Shown: positions 1 to 11,300 of the stretch, one piece after another
Position numbering within the stretch: position 1 is the first letter of the stretch
How the letters are laid out: each line of letters opens with the position of its first letter
DNA from: Ypsolopha sequella
Lineage: Eukaryota; Arthropoda; Insecta; Lepidoptera; Ypsolophidae
DNA: 64,000 bases
NCBI GenBank assembly: GCA_934047225.1
Contig: OW204011.1
Coordinates: 14,210,339 to 14,274,338 of the forward strand
Direction: 5' to 3'
Made by a program: the position numbers and the translations under genes
The notes under the pieces: model-generated
Databases searched by the model: none
Told to the model about the DNA's origin: nothing
Seen by the model: only the letters and a program-made list of their open reading frames with translations

Positions 1-1
1 T

Positions 2-1102
2 CATCAATGCCAGTGGTGCCGTATGAAGAAAAACACACCGCAGAGACCACCGACGGGAGACCTACCAGGAGAACGACTACAACATCATCGAAGACCATTT
101 ACATACGCCGCTGTTGACTACTTTGGGCCAATGAAGATCACCATAGGCCGACGAAATGAAAAACGCTGGGGCGTACTCTTCACTTGCCTCACTACAAGGG
201 CAATACACTTAGAGCTGGCGCAAACACTCAGCACCAGTTCCATGATCATGGCACTGAGGAGGATGGCAGCAAGAAGAGGAACACCGGCTACCCTCTACAG
301 CGACAATGGAACTAATTTCGTCGGAGCAGAACGTGAGCTGAAAGAAGAGTTCGAGAAGATGAAGAAAGAAGACCCAGAACAGAAGATTCAAGGCCTAGGA
401 ATTCGCTGGAAATTCGTACCGCCAGGAGCACCAAACATGGCAGGAGCATGGGAGCGAATGGTCAGAACAGTCAAGACTGCACTCTACGCTACGCTAAAAG
501 AGAAGGCGCCATCTGAAGAAACACTGCACACACTGCTCACTGAAATAGAGCACATGGTTAACTCCAGACCATTGACGAACGTGAGCACCGATCCAGCAGA
601 TGAAGAAAGCCTAACGCCAAACCACTTCCTCCTGGGACGATCAAACGGAGCACCAGTCATTGGAACATTCGACGACAAAGTAATGATTGGGAAGGCGGAC
701 TGGAGAACTGCGCAGCGTCTTGCAGACCACTTTTGGCACAGATGGATGAAGGAATACCTCCCAGAACTACTTCTACGTCGCGGAGGCCTCCGACAAGCTA
801 CAGCAGTCGCCGAAGGAGACATCGTACTCATCGCGGACGGAACGCTGCCAAGGAACCTGTGGCCTAGAGGAGAAGTAACGAAGACGATACCAGGACCTGA
901 CGGAAGAACAAGAATCGTCAAAGTCCGAACAGTTGGCGGAACATTTAGGAGACCGGTGTCACGGATCATCGTGCTGGTTCCTGCATCGTCGCGACCGAAG
1001 GATGGTGCTGCGCACGGCGGGGAGACTGTTAGCGACGGGTGCAGCAAAGGTCAAATTCACACGCCCTCTGCAGGCAACGAAAAGGAACTAACGAAGAGTT
1101 AG
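2..1102 (+). CDS. BEL/Pao retrotransposon integrase, C-terminal part of pol (cut by window edge)
   Basis: The frame is open from base 2, so the protein continues off the left edge. It begins with the last zinc-binding cysteines of the integrase N-terminal domain (C-x2-C at bases 8-19). The core follows, numbering from the Met at base 23: Asp32 in VDYFGP, Asp94 in YSDNGT and Glu144 in AWERM give a DD49E spacing typical of BEL/Pao integrases. The tail from about residue 230 matches the usual BEL C-terminal domain (WRTAQRLADHFW, then a VAEGDIVLI-like beta domain). The enzyme would insert element cDNA into chromosomes. No internal stop is seen. It ends at TAG directly before a probable LTR, so this is the 3' end of an element oriented plus. 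Whether upstream pol is intact cannot be seen. Confidence 0.9.
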   Translation, partial: HQCQWCRMKKNTPQRPPTGDLPGERLQHHRRPFTYAAVDYFGPMKITIGRRNEKRWGVLFTCLTTRAIHLELAQTLSTSSMIMALRRMAARRGTPATLYSDNGTNFVGAERELKEEFEKMKKEDPEQKIQGLGIRWKFVPPGAPNMAGAWERMVRTVKTALYATLKEKAPSEETLHTLLTEIEHMVNSRPLTNVSTDPADEESLTPNHFLLGRSNGAPVIGTFDDKVMIGKADWRTAQRLADHFWHRWMKEYLPELLLRRGGLRQATAVAEGDIVLIADGTLPRNLWPRGEVTKTIPGPDGRTRIVKVRTVGGTFRRPVSRIIVLVPASSRPKDGAAHGGETVSDGCSKGQIHTPSAGNEKELTKS

Positions 1103-1106
1103 GGTA

Positions 1107-1479
1107 TGCTAGCGCGGCGTTACCGTACAGACACAACAAAATGTTTTTCGCGTTTTTAACATAAAAATAATGAGTTTAGAACAAATAAATAAATGTAAAT
1201 AGATTAAGAATATCATATAGAATTAGGGAAAAATATTGTATTATGTCTAGCTATAGGAATGAATAAATTATGACGAGTTTTCTTAATAAAAACCTAAGAC
1301 AAGGATGCACACATATGTAAGAAAGAAATAGATATAAGATTAGTGCCGTGTGCAAAACGGCAAGTATATAAGGCGGGCCTAACCCGCGGTTTGGCATTCA
1401 GTACTCAGCATTACAAGAAGAACAATAAGAAAAATAAAAGAAGAAAAATCTAAAAGAAGTTTCAATACAGTCCACTACA
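1107..1479 (+). repeat. 3' LTR of the BEL/Pao element (ends approximate)
   Basis: The segment begins TGCTAGCGCGG a few bases after the pol stop and ends CCACTACA, giving TG...CA termini. It contains a TATA box and a start-like site, as expected of an LTR promoter. The 5' LTR is outside the window, so the ends are inferred from termini only. AT-rich, purine-rich sequence fills its 3' third. Confidence 0.6.
1365..1401 (+). promoter_or_regulatory. LTR core promoter: TATA box and initiator
   Basis: TATATAAGG at 1365-1373 is followed about 30 bases later by TTCAGT (1397-1402), the spacing expected for an arthropod TATA plus initiator. It sits inside the putative BEL LTR and would drive genomic RNA synthesis in a 5' LTR, or read out into flanking DNA from this 3' copy. 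Confidence 0.5.
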
Positions 1480-1484
1480 ATCTC

Positions 1485-1720
1485 TGTGTCACCTGGTGGT
1501 AAATAGTGCGCTCGCCTGCTAACCCACAGTTCGTAGGTTCAATCCCGGCGGTATACATTAATTTGTGTACGATATGCGTGCTTTAGAAGGTACTTTTGTG
1601 CCCGGAGCACAGTGATAGGTTTGCCCATCTATCACATTTGGGACGTAATAATCATTGATGACAAGTTGATTGCGGACACTTTTTGTATCAATCAGATTTA
1701 TACAGAACTGAACTCTACAA
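1485..1720 (+). mobile_element. tRNA-derived SINE, copy 1
   Basis: The segment has a tRNA-like head with a pol III B box GGTTCAATCC at 1536-1545, then a body with a run beginning TATACATTAATTTGTG. The same head and body recur at 50530-50780, and the body alone at 58606-58765 (shared blocks such as ACGTAATAATC). Three related copies at unlinked sites with a B box support a SINE rather than a tRNA gene. Confidence 0.65.
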
Positions 1721-4196
1721 ATAGCGCGCTCAGGAGCTATATTTTTGAATCATGAATTATTATCATATATTCACGCACGAAAAAAAATCACGTGCGAAAT
1801 TCAATTCGATTGGTCACGAGTTTACGTATTTTTGAATTAGTAGAAAACAATGTAAACAGTTTTCGTTTCACGCAGAAAAAATTAAAACCGGAAAGCAATA
1901 TTTCGTTGATTTTAAAAACGAGTAATGAATGGAGGTGAACGGAAGGTAAATTAAAAAGTTATAATGTCATGTCAGTCCCATCGATACATCGATATCTGGG
2001 GGCACGGCAGTGCCCCCGCCGAGTCTCGCAAAAGGAACGGCCGTACCATCTGTTGGGGAAACCACCAACTAAATCCTTTGGCTCCGTCGTGGTTGTGGAA
2101 ACCGCCAACCCAATCCACTTCCGGCTCCGTAGGGGGTCGACACTGTCGATGGCAGCGTCGTAGTTTCCCGCAGTCGATTGTAATATCCGGAGGACTGTCC
2201 AAATGCAACTTGTAGGGCAGTAAAATAAAAGTCCAAAATTTGTCTCTGCGCAAAGACTCCGACAGGCCAAGTGGGGGACACCTTTTGCTAGGTTATTGCT
2301 GAAACCGAAAAGTTACTATATTCGTATCGAAATCGAGATAATTTTGATTTTGCGCGGCGCGAGGCCCTGTTCCGCGGTATTACCGCTCAGACGCGCTGTT
2401 AATTTTTGACAAAATTTGCAACTTAGTGTCCACCGTTTGACCCGTCCCACCGTGTCTGTTTATTTAATAAAACACCTTAAATGTACCTTAAAGTAATACA
2501 AAGTTGGTTATTATTGATAATTCTTATCAGCTCCTTATAGGATTACATAAGTTTAAACAATATTCTAATTAGAATAGGAAATACAAGGCATTTACTGTGA
2601 AAGTTTGACTGAATCTAATGAGTTTGTATACAATGTGTATTGAAATCTAGTTATTTACAATTAATTTGTTTATGAAAGGTTCTAATTGTGCTAATAACAC
2701 GTGAAAACATTACTAAAAGTTATTTCAATACATTTTAACAAGTTTTTGAGGTCAAAACGGTAACCATTCCAAGTTATATTTATTTATGTATTTATGATAT
2801 CGTCTCGCTGAAGGCGAGTTATGTGCGAATGCAATACATAGTTAATCGATAGTGTATAATCTCGGCTCGTGTAATTATAGGTTTAATGTTACATTTCAAA
2901 GATATTTAATTAAACTAATGATATGGAAATACATAGAAAATACGAGCAAGCAAGATTATAACTTTTAAAAATACCGACTTTCTTCGACAATATCGGTAAA
3001 CATTTGTTACGTATATGTACATGGGTATGTATTCTTACAATCCTACATATAACTTAAACAGAACTACTTATGTACATACCTGTGTATGTGTTACAATGAG
3101 GAATGTTACTGCGTTGTAGCTAGCAACGAGAAAATCATACAATGCGAGTTTTCGCCTGAAAATGTTGACCTTCTACGACAATATCAACACATAGTTATAT
3201 TGCTTAATAGGTAGGTGAGGTTATATTCTCTCCATCTAGGCAATAGTTAAAACAACAGCCCTTTACAGCTATACTGTTGCGCTATGAAAAATAGTGCGGG
3301 TTACGCTGTGTGCGCCCCTTTAAGCATGAAAAGTATTTCATGATAAAATTACATTATTATCTTTAGTTTACGATAATTAGTGGTCGTGAAGCGATGTACA
3401 GAGTAATTGCGCTATACATAAGCCGAGAAATGGCAAAAAACATACAAAATGTTTGACTAGAACAAATCTGGGAAAATTCAGGAAGAAAAGAGACAACATG
3501 ATGAGACAACATGATGCGACACGCGCGCCTCTAGCGGTGGAATTCAGAACTATATAATTTTTAATATGGGGTCGCGCGGCATTACCGGATAGGCGCGTTT
3601 TTGAAGATTTTCGCGTTTTTCGTAAAATATTTCAGATTTTTCATGAAAATAAGTATGCAAAAAGTATATAATTATGTTTAGGAACATCAAGAATTTTTAT
3701 CCTGTGTGTTAATTTACTCAAATAACTGAAACAGTTAGCTAACGTGGGTTATCGTAAGTATGGATTTTATATGAATAGTTAGTAGTTCATTTTTCCAGGA
3801 TTTGTTCTTATTTTTCTTAGGTTTATTACATTCAACGGGATAAGCCCTTATGTCGTAACTTTAATACATTAGTCATAGTCGAGATGCGACTCAAAGCAAA
3901 AACAAACAAGACTATTATAGTCTGCTATGTACTAAGTAGTAACTACGATTGCAGTGCGCGGGGAGCTGTATTTGGTCTTTCTTTGACCTGCTCTCTTCTT
4001 GGCTTCAAGCCATGTTCGAGCGAGAAGGTGTTCTCGAAATACGCTATCATTCAGCAGTATTTTCAACACAAGTGTCCCCCCCCCCCTGCTGGCGAAACGG
4101 TTGTATTTGGAAAAGTGAAAAAAATCACGGCAGTATACATAACGAAATTAAAAAGAAAACTATCAGAGCTAAGTAGGCTTTACAAGTTAACAAGTA
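1721..4196. other. Spacer without recognisable gene; decayed repeats
   Basis: Bases 1955-2285 are unusually GC-rich and include a short perfect hairpin, GGGGGCAC-GGCA-GTGCCCCC, near 1998-2017. They look like a transposon fragment with open frames on both strands but no domain I recognise. Segments near 2345-2400 and 3565-3640 (GCGCGGCATTACC-like, then CGCGTTTTT) weakly resemble the start of the LTR at 1107 and may be old solo-LTR relics. The remainder is AT-rich with no supported coding content. Confidence 0.4.
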
Positions 4197-4319
4197 CAGA
4201 TCGCGCCAAAAATTTTAGTCCCTTCTAAACACGGGGTGATTCGCATCAGTAAGAACAAATGTATGGGCCGTTCTTGGGAAGAGCAACTTCCGAGCGGACT
4301 AGAAGTTTGGCGCGATCTG
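4197..4319. mobile_element. Short foldback (MITE-like) element
   Basis: The left arm CAGATCGCGCCAAAA...TAGTCC (4197-4221) is the reverse complement, with few mismatches, of GGACTAGAAG...CGCGATCTG (4296-4319). About 75 bases lie between the arms. No clear target duplication was found. Confidence 0.55.
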
Positions 4320-4334
4320 CATTATTATAGATAA

Positions 4335-4380
4335 AGGTGCCTTCGTGCGCGAGTCAGACTCGCACTTGGCCGGTTTTCAT
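4335..4380 (+). mobile_element. LINE 3' tail fragment, copy 1
   Basis: The motif CTTCGTGCGCGAGTCAGACT followed by CGCACTTGGCCGG occurs here. Near-identical copies lie at 5030-5085 and, more diverged, at 6328-6368 and 15715-15770 (inverted or variant). I recognise this motif as a very common lepidopteran retroposon 3' tail; the family name is not asserted. Confidence 0.55.
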
Positions 4381-5029
4381 ACTGCTTGTCATCAATTTGC
4401 GTAAAGAACGAACGAAAAACAATAATGGATGGCGCCCGCCAAGCCGCCAAGGCGAAGGTGGCATTTTCAGTGAATGTCGTAAATAGACGTCGGCTTTTTG
4501 CACAGTCGTCGCCTACATTTCGCACGCAATCAAGCACAAACATTTGCATTGTGTGCCATGTATTTACAGTAACGCACACAAACATAGACTGTTAGAATAT
4601 GACCCACACATAAACACCGACAGACACCATTCCGCGATGTCTTCTGGCATCGAGTGAGCGAGCGACTCGGAACTGAGACTCGCAGTTCCCGCTAATGACA
4701 ATAGATGGCGGTCGGTATCGCTACATTTTAGCAGAAAATTTATTTCGATATGCGTAAAAATGCGTAAATTATGTGTATATGTTTTTTGTCTGTATGGACC
4801 GCACGCCACTGCTTGTCAGTCTACTCATCTGTTATCCATTGGACAAATCAGTCGGTAACAAATTTTATAAATTTAGTTTGATAGCAAAGGACACATTTAT
4901 AGCAAGAGACACATTTCGAAACAGCCATTTCTCAAGTGACATCACAAAAGGAAGTTGTAGCTTTTTCGTAAAAATATTATACATCATGAGGTTTTTTAGA
5001 CCAAAGCTTCGAAATTAATTTATAGATAT
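4381..5029. other. Spacer, no supported gene
   Basis: Short open frames occur on both strands here, but none has a recognisable domain, and no splice-compatible series was found. The stretch is bounded by two copies of the same LINE tail (4335-4380 and 5030-5085), so it may itself be repeat-derived. Confidence 0.3.
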
Positions 5030-5085
5030 TGGTACGGAACCCTTCGTGCGCAAGTCCGACTCGCACTTGGCCGTTTTTTTTAGTA
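5030..5085 (+). mobile_element. LINE 3' tail fragment, copy 2
   Basis: GGTACGGAACCCTTCGTGCG followed by the CGACTCGCACTTGGCCG block and a T-run. It is the same tail as at 4335-4380, with more upstream sequence preserved. Confidence 0.6.
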
Positions 5086-5689
5086 AATATTTACTATTAT
5101 TTTAGAGATAGTTAGATACGTGCTACTTTCCTAATACATCATTCACATACTTGTACTTCCTGATCCAATAACCCTTTCATAAATCCTTACAAACACACAC
5201 ACACTCTCACACACCCTCACCTTACTCACAGAAGCATGCTTTTTTTAGAACTAAGTTTACAATCTTATTTTGTTTTATTATTTAATATGTGTCTATATCC
5301 CTGATTACATTATTAAAACTGACATGCTGCAAGACGGCTGCAAAGCCAGCGTAGGTGTCAGGAATTATGTTTTTTACAAAATGTCTTACTTTGTCTGTTT
5401 AAATTTGTGTTACTATTTTGTTTTGTATACTTGTGTTTTTTAGATCAATAAATGCATTTGTTTTTGTAGTGTTTGTTTATACTGTTCATTGTTGGCACTT
5501 AGTGGAACTTGGAATACATTATGAACAGAAAATTGCTTGTACTATCCCACAACATTTGTATGGCATTGCCAAAGGAATTATTACAAGATCTTAATTACAA
5601 AATAAATAAATTGTTTCTGTCAGTGAGTGCGATCAAGTGCCTCAATGTACAAACACAACAATCACTACACCAAATAAAGAGTTTGTTAC

Positions 5690-5896
5690 CACAAAATAAC
5701 CACTTGCAGAATGTTTACTCCGAATAACTAGCGAAAACAGGCGCAAGCACATATAGACGCGTACGTACGACGATCTCGAAGATACTCGAGTGAATGCCAA
5801 TACGAAATTCTGCCGAGATCATCATACGTACGCGTCTATGCATATGTGCGTCTGTTTCCGTCGTCGAGTCGGCCTTCTGGTAGTATATATTTTGTG
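5690..5896 (+). mobile_element. Palindromic MITE with 7-8 bp target duplication, copy 1
   Basis: Termini CACAAAATA and TATTTTGTG are inverted repeats. The flanks carry TTGTTAC at 5683-5689 and again at 5897-5903, a direct target duplication of 7 bp (8 if the first C is counted as target). The centre is a long imperfect palindrome (arms GAAAACAGGCGC...CGTACG and its complement). Related copies lie at 42348-42590 and 44994-45203. There is no coding capacity; the duplication length suggests a hAT- or P-type transposase. Confidence 0.8.
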
Positions 5897-5903
5897 TTGT
5901 TAC

Positions 5904-6640
5904 CATGCCGCGAAGTAATAAATTGTGTAATGCAATGAAAGGTGACCCGAAGAACATTTGGTATAGTTAAACTAGATAACTATCTATAATATATATATTA
6001 TTTTAGTACTCTTTGTTTAGTTTTTCGACCGTTAGGTAGTTAGGTATACTTTTAGGTTAGTAGTGTATGTTGACTATTATATTTATTATAGTTACATACA
6101 TGTTTATATCGCTCTTCATGCACTCAATTAAAATTTTAATAAGCCAAATGTATAATTTTTCTTCATCTCTGTAATTTATGGTTGACTGGAAGAAATTTCT
6201 TTCAGAATGTAGTCCGCCTTTGCCCTGTATTTCTCTTAATTCTAATGTGTATTTCTGTGTATTATCTGTGTTTTTGTGTGCAATAAATTGTTTATTATTA
6301 TTATTATGTCAAAAGAGAAAAAAAACGGTCAAGTGCAAGTCAGACTCGCGTACCTAAGGTTCCGTAATTCGACAGTTTTGGGAATTTTGTTCTTGAATTT
6401 CTCAACCGCTATATTTTTCCTGTAATCTTTGCGTAAACATGCATTTTTTTTACTATGATTTTTTCAAATTTTTTGGTCCACCAGTTTTGGAGATCGGGGT
6501 GGGAGATACAATGTTTGTGATTTTATAAGGATTTCTCGAAAAAGATGCAAGTAAATATAGCCAAGCTTTATATTTTCCACAATAAGTTTTGTAAAAATAT
6601 TTTATTATTAATAGCTTAGACTGTTAGACCCCAAAAAAGG
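5904..6640. other. AT-rich spacer with LINE tail relic at 6328-6368
   Basis: No gene is supported. The stretch ends with an inverted relic of the LINE tail (AAGTGCAAGTCAGACTCGCG), followed by sequence resembling the 'CCACCAGTTTTGGAGAT' block also seen near 13500 and 15590. Confidence 0.35.
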
Positions 6641-6644
6641 CATC

Positions 6645-6880
6645 AGTTTAGTTTTCCGGAAGAAAGGATGCCACTTGCCACAGTTGTTTATTGGACCAAT
6701 ATCTACCGATAAAGATCGGTAGCCGTCGGGAGGTTCTCCAATTTGGGGGGGGAAGGGGGTCAAAGATGCACGGCGCCAAGCGTCATTTAAAAAAATTAAA
6801 CTGTCTGAGTTTGTCCACTACATCAAGATGGGTGTCTTTTTCAGGTAAATTAAGGACGTATAATTCATTTCTGGCATAAA
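6645..6880 (+). repeat. Dispersed repeat, inverted partner of 13045-13320
   Basis: The block beginning near TTCCGGAAGAAAGGATGCCA matches the reverse complement of 13045-13320 (shared TGGACCAATATCTACCGATA, AAATTAAACTGTCTGAG and CATCAAGATGGGTGTCTTTT). The two copies flank the Gypsy element in opposite orientation. The family is not identified. Confidence 0.65.
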
Positions 6881-7306
6881 AATTTGTGATATTTTAAGTA
6901 GTTTCTTGAAGATTTTTACATACGAGTACATTAAGATTTTATGAACTATGAACTTTCAGGCACCACCAAAAAAAAACCTCAGGTTTTTTTAAGTAACAAA
7001 AAATACGTTAGGAAAGGCTTTTTTATGCAGATAAATAAAAATATAAGTTTTATTGGATTTTTAAAGGAAAAAACCATAAAAAAAAATAAAACAATGTCAG
7101 TGAGCTCTTATTTTACTACTACTTATTAACTAACCTGATAAAAGTATATTTAGGTATAGTGTATTTATAAAAGTTTATATATGCATAAAAACTATAAACA
7201 CGTAAAAAATGCTTTTCTATGGTTTTAAAAGAGTATTAACTATTTAATTATCATTTTCATTTTTTGCAGCTTCTACCGCAGTGGTACAATTCGGTACATG
7301 TTAAAT

Positions 7307-7893
7307 TTATTTTAGCACAGTTGCATCTTTTTTGCATCCTACTTTGCATTGACACCATGTTATCTCGAGGTAAATGCTGTCCGCAGCTGGGTTGTCAGAC
7401 CAGTGGGGTATCTATTGGTTATTTTTCTGCTTTCAGCCACAATCGGGGGGACTAGGCGGAATTTGTTGTAGCACTAAAGCCTGGGCCCTACTCATGAACC
7501 CCCTGGCAAGCTGCACGTAAAATATGCTGACAAAGGGCCGCTTCTGTTGGTGGTAAATTTTCAATTTGCCAATCTGTTTTTGTAAAAAGATATTTACGGC
7601 AATGATTGATAGTCGTGCAGGGACAGGGACTTGATCTGAAAAAGTTCATGTAATATGACTTTTCGCTACGATGAATTTAACTTTATATTAATGTTTTAGT
7701 CAGTACTCAGTAATTGGCTAGCATACCTAAACCCTTTAGTGGCAAAAGAGAATGAATTCCATGCTTCAAAAGCACTTTTCTTTCCTCTGCCGTTAAAAGA
7801 CGATACTGTATCGCATCCACTAAGTTCGTGGAACGCAGGCAAGACCTCCGCTCTTTCAGGACCTTTAAACAAAATAAATTGTCTTATGCACAC
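7307..7893 (-). pseudogene. Decayed multi-exon gene of a repetitive 'SGCDT' protein family
   Basis: Reading on the minus strand, an exon-like frame (7893 to 7696) contains LPAFHELSGCDTVSSFNGRG. It follows a plausible acceptor (TTTGTTTAAAG). A second acceptor (TTTTTCAG near 7630) precedes a frame containing IENLPPTEAALCQHILRAAC. Further on, in another frame, a Trp-rich C-terminus ends in CQCKVGCKK before a stop at 7307-7309. I recognise this order (GCDT box, IEN-PPT-AL box, Cys-rich tail) from large repetitive protein families in invertebrate genomes, but I cannot name a function. At least one frameshift and two in-frame stops where Trp would be expected show it is dead. The Gypsy element inserted just upstream at 7925. 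Confidence 0.6.
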
Positions 7894-7924
7894 TCATGCT
7901 ATTAAACTGATTATTTATATATAA

Positions 7925-8262
7925 TGTAGCTTTATACACAGGCCCCACTTTCTTAGAACCGTGAAACAAAAACCAAATTGAGTTGCTCTGAAAAGAGAAT
8001 ATTTTATTAACCAATAAGTACTTTACATTTTTATCTTTTAGGCTATGTACATTTAATGTAAGTAATTGCAAATCTTACCTGAAAAGAGAAACAACATTTA
8101 GAGCTATTATTTCACAAATTCATTTTTATGTTTGTTTGTTATACACTTGTCTGACAACAGCTCACAGATTACATAACTTTCAAACATGCCTGTCATCCTT
8201 ACCATAGATTAACGCGTGAAAGCGCGTTCAAATTAAATGAAGTGTCACTATCTTCATTTACA
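7925..8262 (-). repeat. 3' LTR of the minus-strand Gypsy element
   Basis: On the minus strand it starts TGTAAATGAAGATAG and ends AAAGCTACA. It appears identical to 12655-12992. Confidence 0.95.
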
Positions 8263-8277
8263 TCTCCCCTCCCCAAG
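8263..8277 (-). other. Polypurine tract of the Gypsy element
   Basis: On the minus strand, TTGGGGAGGGGAGA lies directly upstream of the 3' LTR, where the plus-strand primer for reverse transcription is expected. Confidence 0.8.
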
Positions 8278-8307
8278 ACTTTATACACATATGTTTGCTT
8301 ACATTTT

Positions 8308-11300
8308 TCAATTTTCCGGTACCGGAACAAGTTTTGTTACATGGAAAAGATTAGATTCGGACTTCCTATGCCCTGTGTTTATTCTATAAATTGAGTTTGA
8401 CAATTTTTCTAAGATTTTATAAGGGCCAATTTTTAATTCATCTAGTTTTTTTCTGTTTAATCGATTTCCTTTCTCCACATATACCAAATCTCCTATTTTT
8501 AATTCACATTGTTTTCTGATTTTATCGAATTGTTGCTTATTATAATTGTGTGATTTTATAGTATTTTCCAATGCAATTTTTCTATCTTGAAATAAATCAT
8601 TTTGTGTTATTTTTTGTTTCAATTCTTCTGGTACAATATCTATGTTTTTTCCTTCTAATAAATATTTTGGGGAGAACCCTGTAACGGTATGTTCAGTTTC
8701 ATTATATCTTTTGGTACATTCGTGGGCAATAGTCGTCCACGCCAATTTATCCTTCTTTTCGTTTATCTTACATCTAATCTTATTAACTAACGTTTGGTTT
8801 AATCTTTCATTCAAACCATTGGAGAATGGTGAATTTACCGCAGTGAAGATAATGGGTATATTTTCTTTAGCTAAAAAGTTCTTAAAATCTTTTGAATTTA
8901 TGCCCGGATATTGATCACATAAAATCATACCAATTTTATTATTTCCCTGTGGTACCTTTTGAACAAGCTTTATAAAATCACTGGAACTTTGAGTTTTAGA
9001 TGTCAAAACATAGGCATATCTGGTGAAATGGTCTACTAGTAGGTGTAAATATGTTTTTGTAGAACGCGAGCTACCAAATCCACCAATGGTGTCTATAGAT
9101 ACTATTTGAAAAGGGTAAGTAGCGGGACCTAAGTGAGACATTAGTCCAAATTTATATTTTCCTCTTGATTTGTTTTTTATGCAGATTTCACAGTTGTTAC
9201 AAATTTTTCTAATATTATTGGTTAAATTTTTTGCTATATAAAATGGTTTAATTTTATTTTCCATCTGTTGTATACCTAAATGACAGTAAAGATAATGTAT
9301 TTTTTTTATTATTTTTGTACTAAATTCTTCAGTCAGTAATATTTTTTCCTTATTTCCAATTTTCTTATAGTATATTGTATCTTTTAATATTAGTTTACTT
9401 GTATTTTGTTTTATTATTTCATTTTTTCCTTGATCATTTTGTATGTCTTCTAGTTTAATAAAGTTAACAATTTTTAAACCTTTATCTTGATTTTCGCACG
9501 ATTCTAATACAGGGTTTCTGCTCAAGCAATCAGCTTCTAAATTGTATTTTCCTGGAGAATATTTTACCTCAAAATTAAACTGAGATAAATAGTATGTGAG
9601 ATTTCCCAATTCTTCATCCGTTCTAGACTTAATATTCATTTTCTCTAGAGGTTTATGATCCGAGAAAACCGTAAACGTTTTTCCTATAAGCCAGTGGTAC
9701 CAATATTTTACCGCTTCTTTAATTGCTAAACACTCCAGATATATAGCTTTTTTACTTTTTTGGGAATCGTTTAATTTTTTTGAAAAATATGCACAGGGTT
9801 TTTCTTCTCCATTGAGTTGTGGTTGTTTTAAGATTGCGCCTATGCCCTGTATACTTGCATCCGTATAAATATGAATTGGTAGATCTGGATCATAAATTGC
9901 CAAAATGGGCTTTGAGCAAAGTAGTTTTTTTACTGTCTCAAAAGATTCTTCACATTTTTGTGACCAAATAAATGTTTGTTCTTTTCTCAACAAATTATGT
10001 AAAGGATCTAATATAATTGATATATTTGGCACATATTTTCCATAGAAATTTATTTTACCCAGAAACTGTCTAACATTTTTTTGTGTTTTCGGAATAGGAA
10101 AATCCTTTATAGCAATTAAATTATCTTTTAGAGGAGTGATTGTATTGTTTTTAATTATGTGGCCTAAATACTTGACGGAATCTTGTGCAAAATTACATTT
10201 TGAAAATTTCAATTTAAAGCCCTCCCTTAATATCGCTTCTAATAAAAGTGATAGGTGTTTAATGTGTTCTGCAAATGTTTCAGAGAATACCAAAATATCA
10301 TCTATGTAATTCACTGTGAAATCAGATAGTTTATGTTTCCTTATAATGCTACATAATATTCTCTGAAAAATTGCAGGAGAAGTTTTTAAACCAAATGGTA
10401 AACAAGTCCATTGAAAGTGGCCTTCCTGAGTAACAAATGCTGTCTTTTGTTTGTCTTCAATTTTCAAAGGAATTGACCAGAACGCTGAGTTTATATCCAG
10501 TGTTGAAAAGAATTTACATCTTCTTGTCTTGACCATTAAATCCTCGATTAATGGAAAGGGTTGTGATTGGGGAACCACAATCTTATTTAAATCACGAAAA
10601 TCTATACATAATCTTGATCTTCTTCCTTCTTCTTTTTTAAAGGCTAATGTTACCGGAGCAGCAAAAGGACTATATGACTCCTCGATTAATTTTTTTTTTA
10701 ATAATTTTGATACTTGTTCTTCTATTTCTTTCATATCATCAATAGTACACCTATATGGTATTTTACTACAATATTTATCTATTATTAAATCAATATGAGC
10801 TTCATAACCTTTTACAGTGCCTATATCATATTTGTCTTTAGCAAAAAGTGAATTATATTTGCATATCAATTTATCTATTTGTGACTGTTTTTGCAGGTCT
10901 AGATGGTTTATTGATATGCAAAAGTTGTCAACTTCTATGTTTTCATTCAAATTTATTTTACATTCATCATTTTTTTCATTTTTAGTTTTCAGAACTATAT
11001 CCACATCCTTTTTTTTATCATTTATACTTTGTGTTTCCTCTACATTGCTACCTGTAAAGCCAGGAATTATTTTCGTATTTTTAGGATTTATTTCTTTTTT
11101 TTTATCTTCTTCTTTGGGGTTGTGGATATTTTGTGTAATTTTTAATTTCTCATTTTGGATCAATTTAAATTTTTCTATGCAATCTAACCCAATTAAGAAA
11201 TCATAATCGAAATTTTCTTCACCTATGACAAAAACATTAATATTTTCTTCAATATCAAAAATTTTTATCTTTAAAGTTACCATTCCAATAGATTTTTTTA

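Noticed and set aside
484..1047. 187-residue open frame on the minus strand
   Set aside because: Complete shadow of the BEL integrase frame; the plus strand has the catalytic motifs.
1972..2281. Protein-coding gene in the GC-rich block (frames on both strands)
   Set aside because: No frame has a recognisable domain or splice context; several frames are open at once, as expected from base composition.
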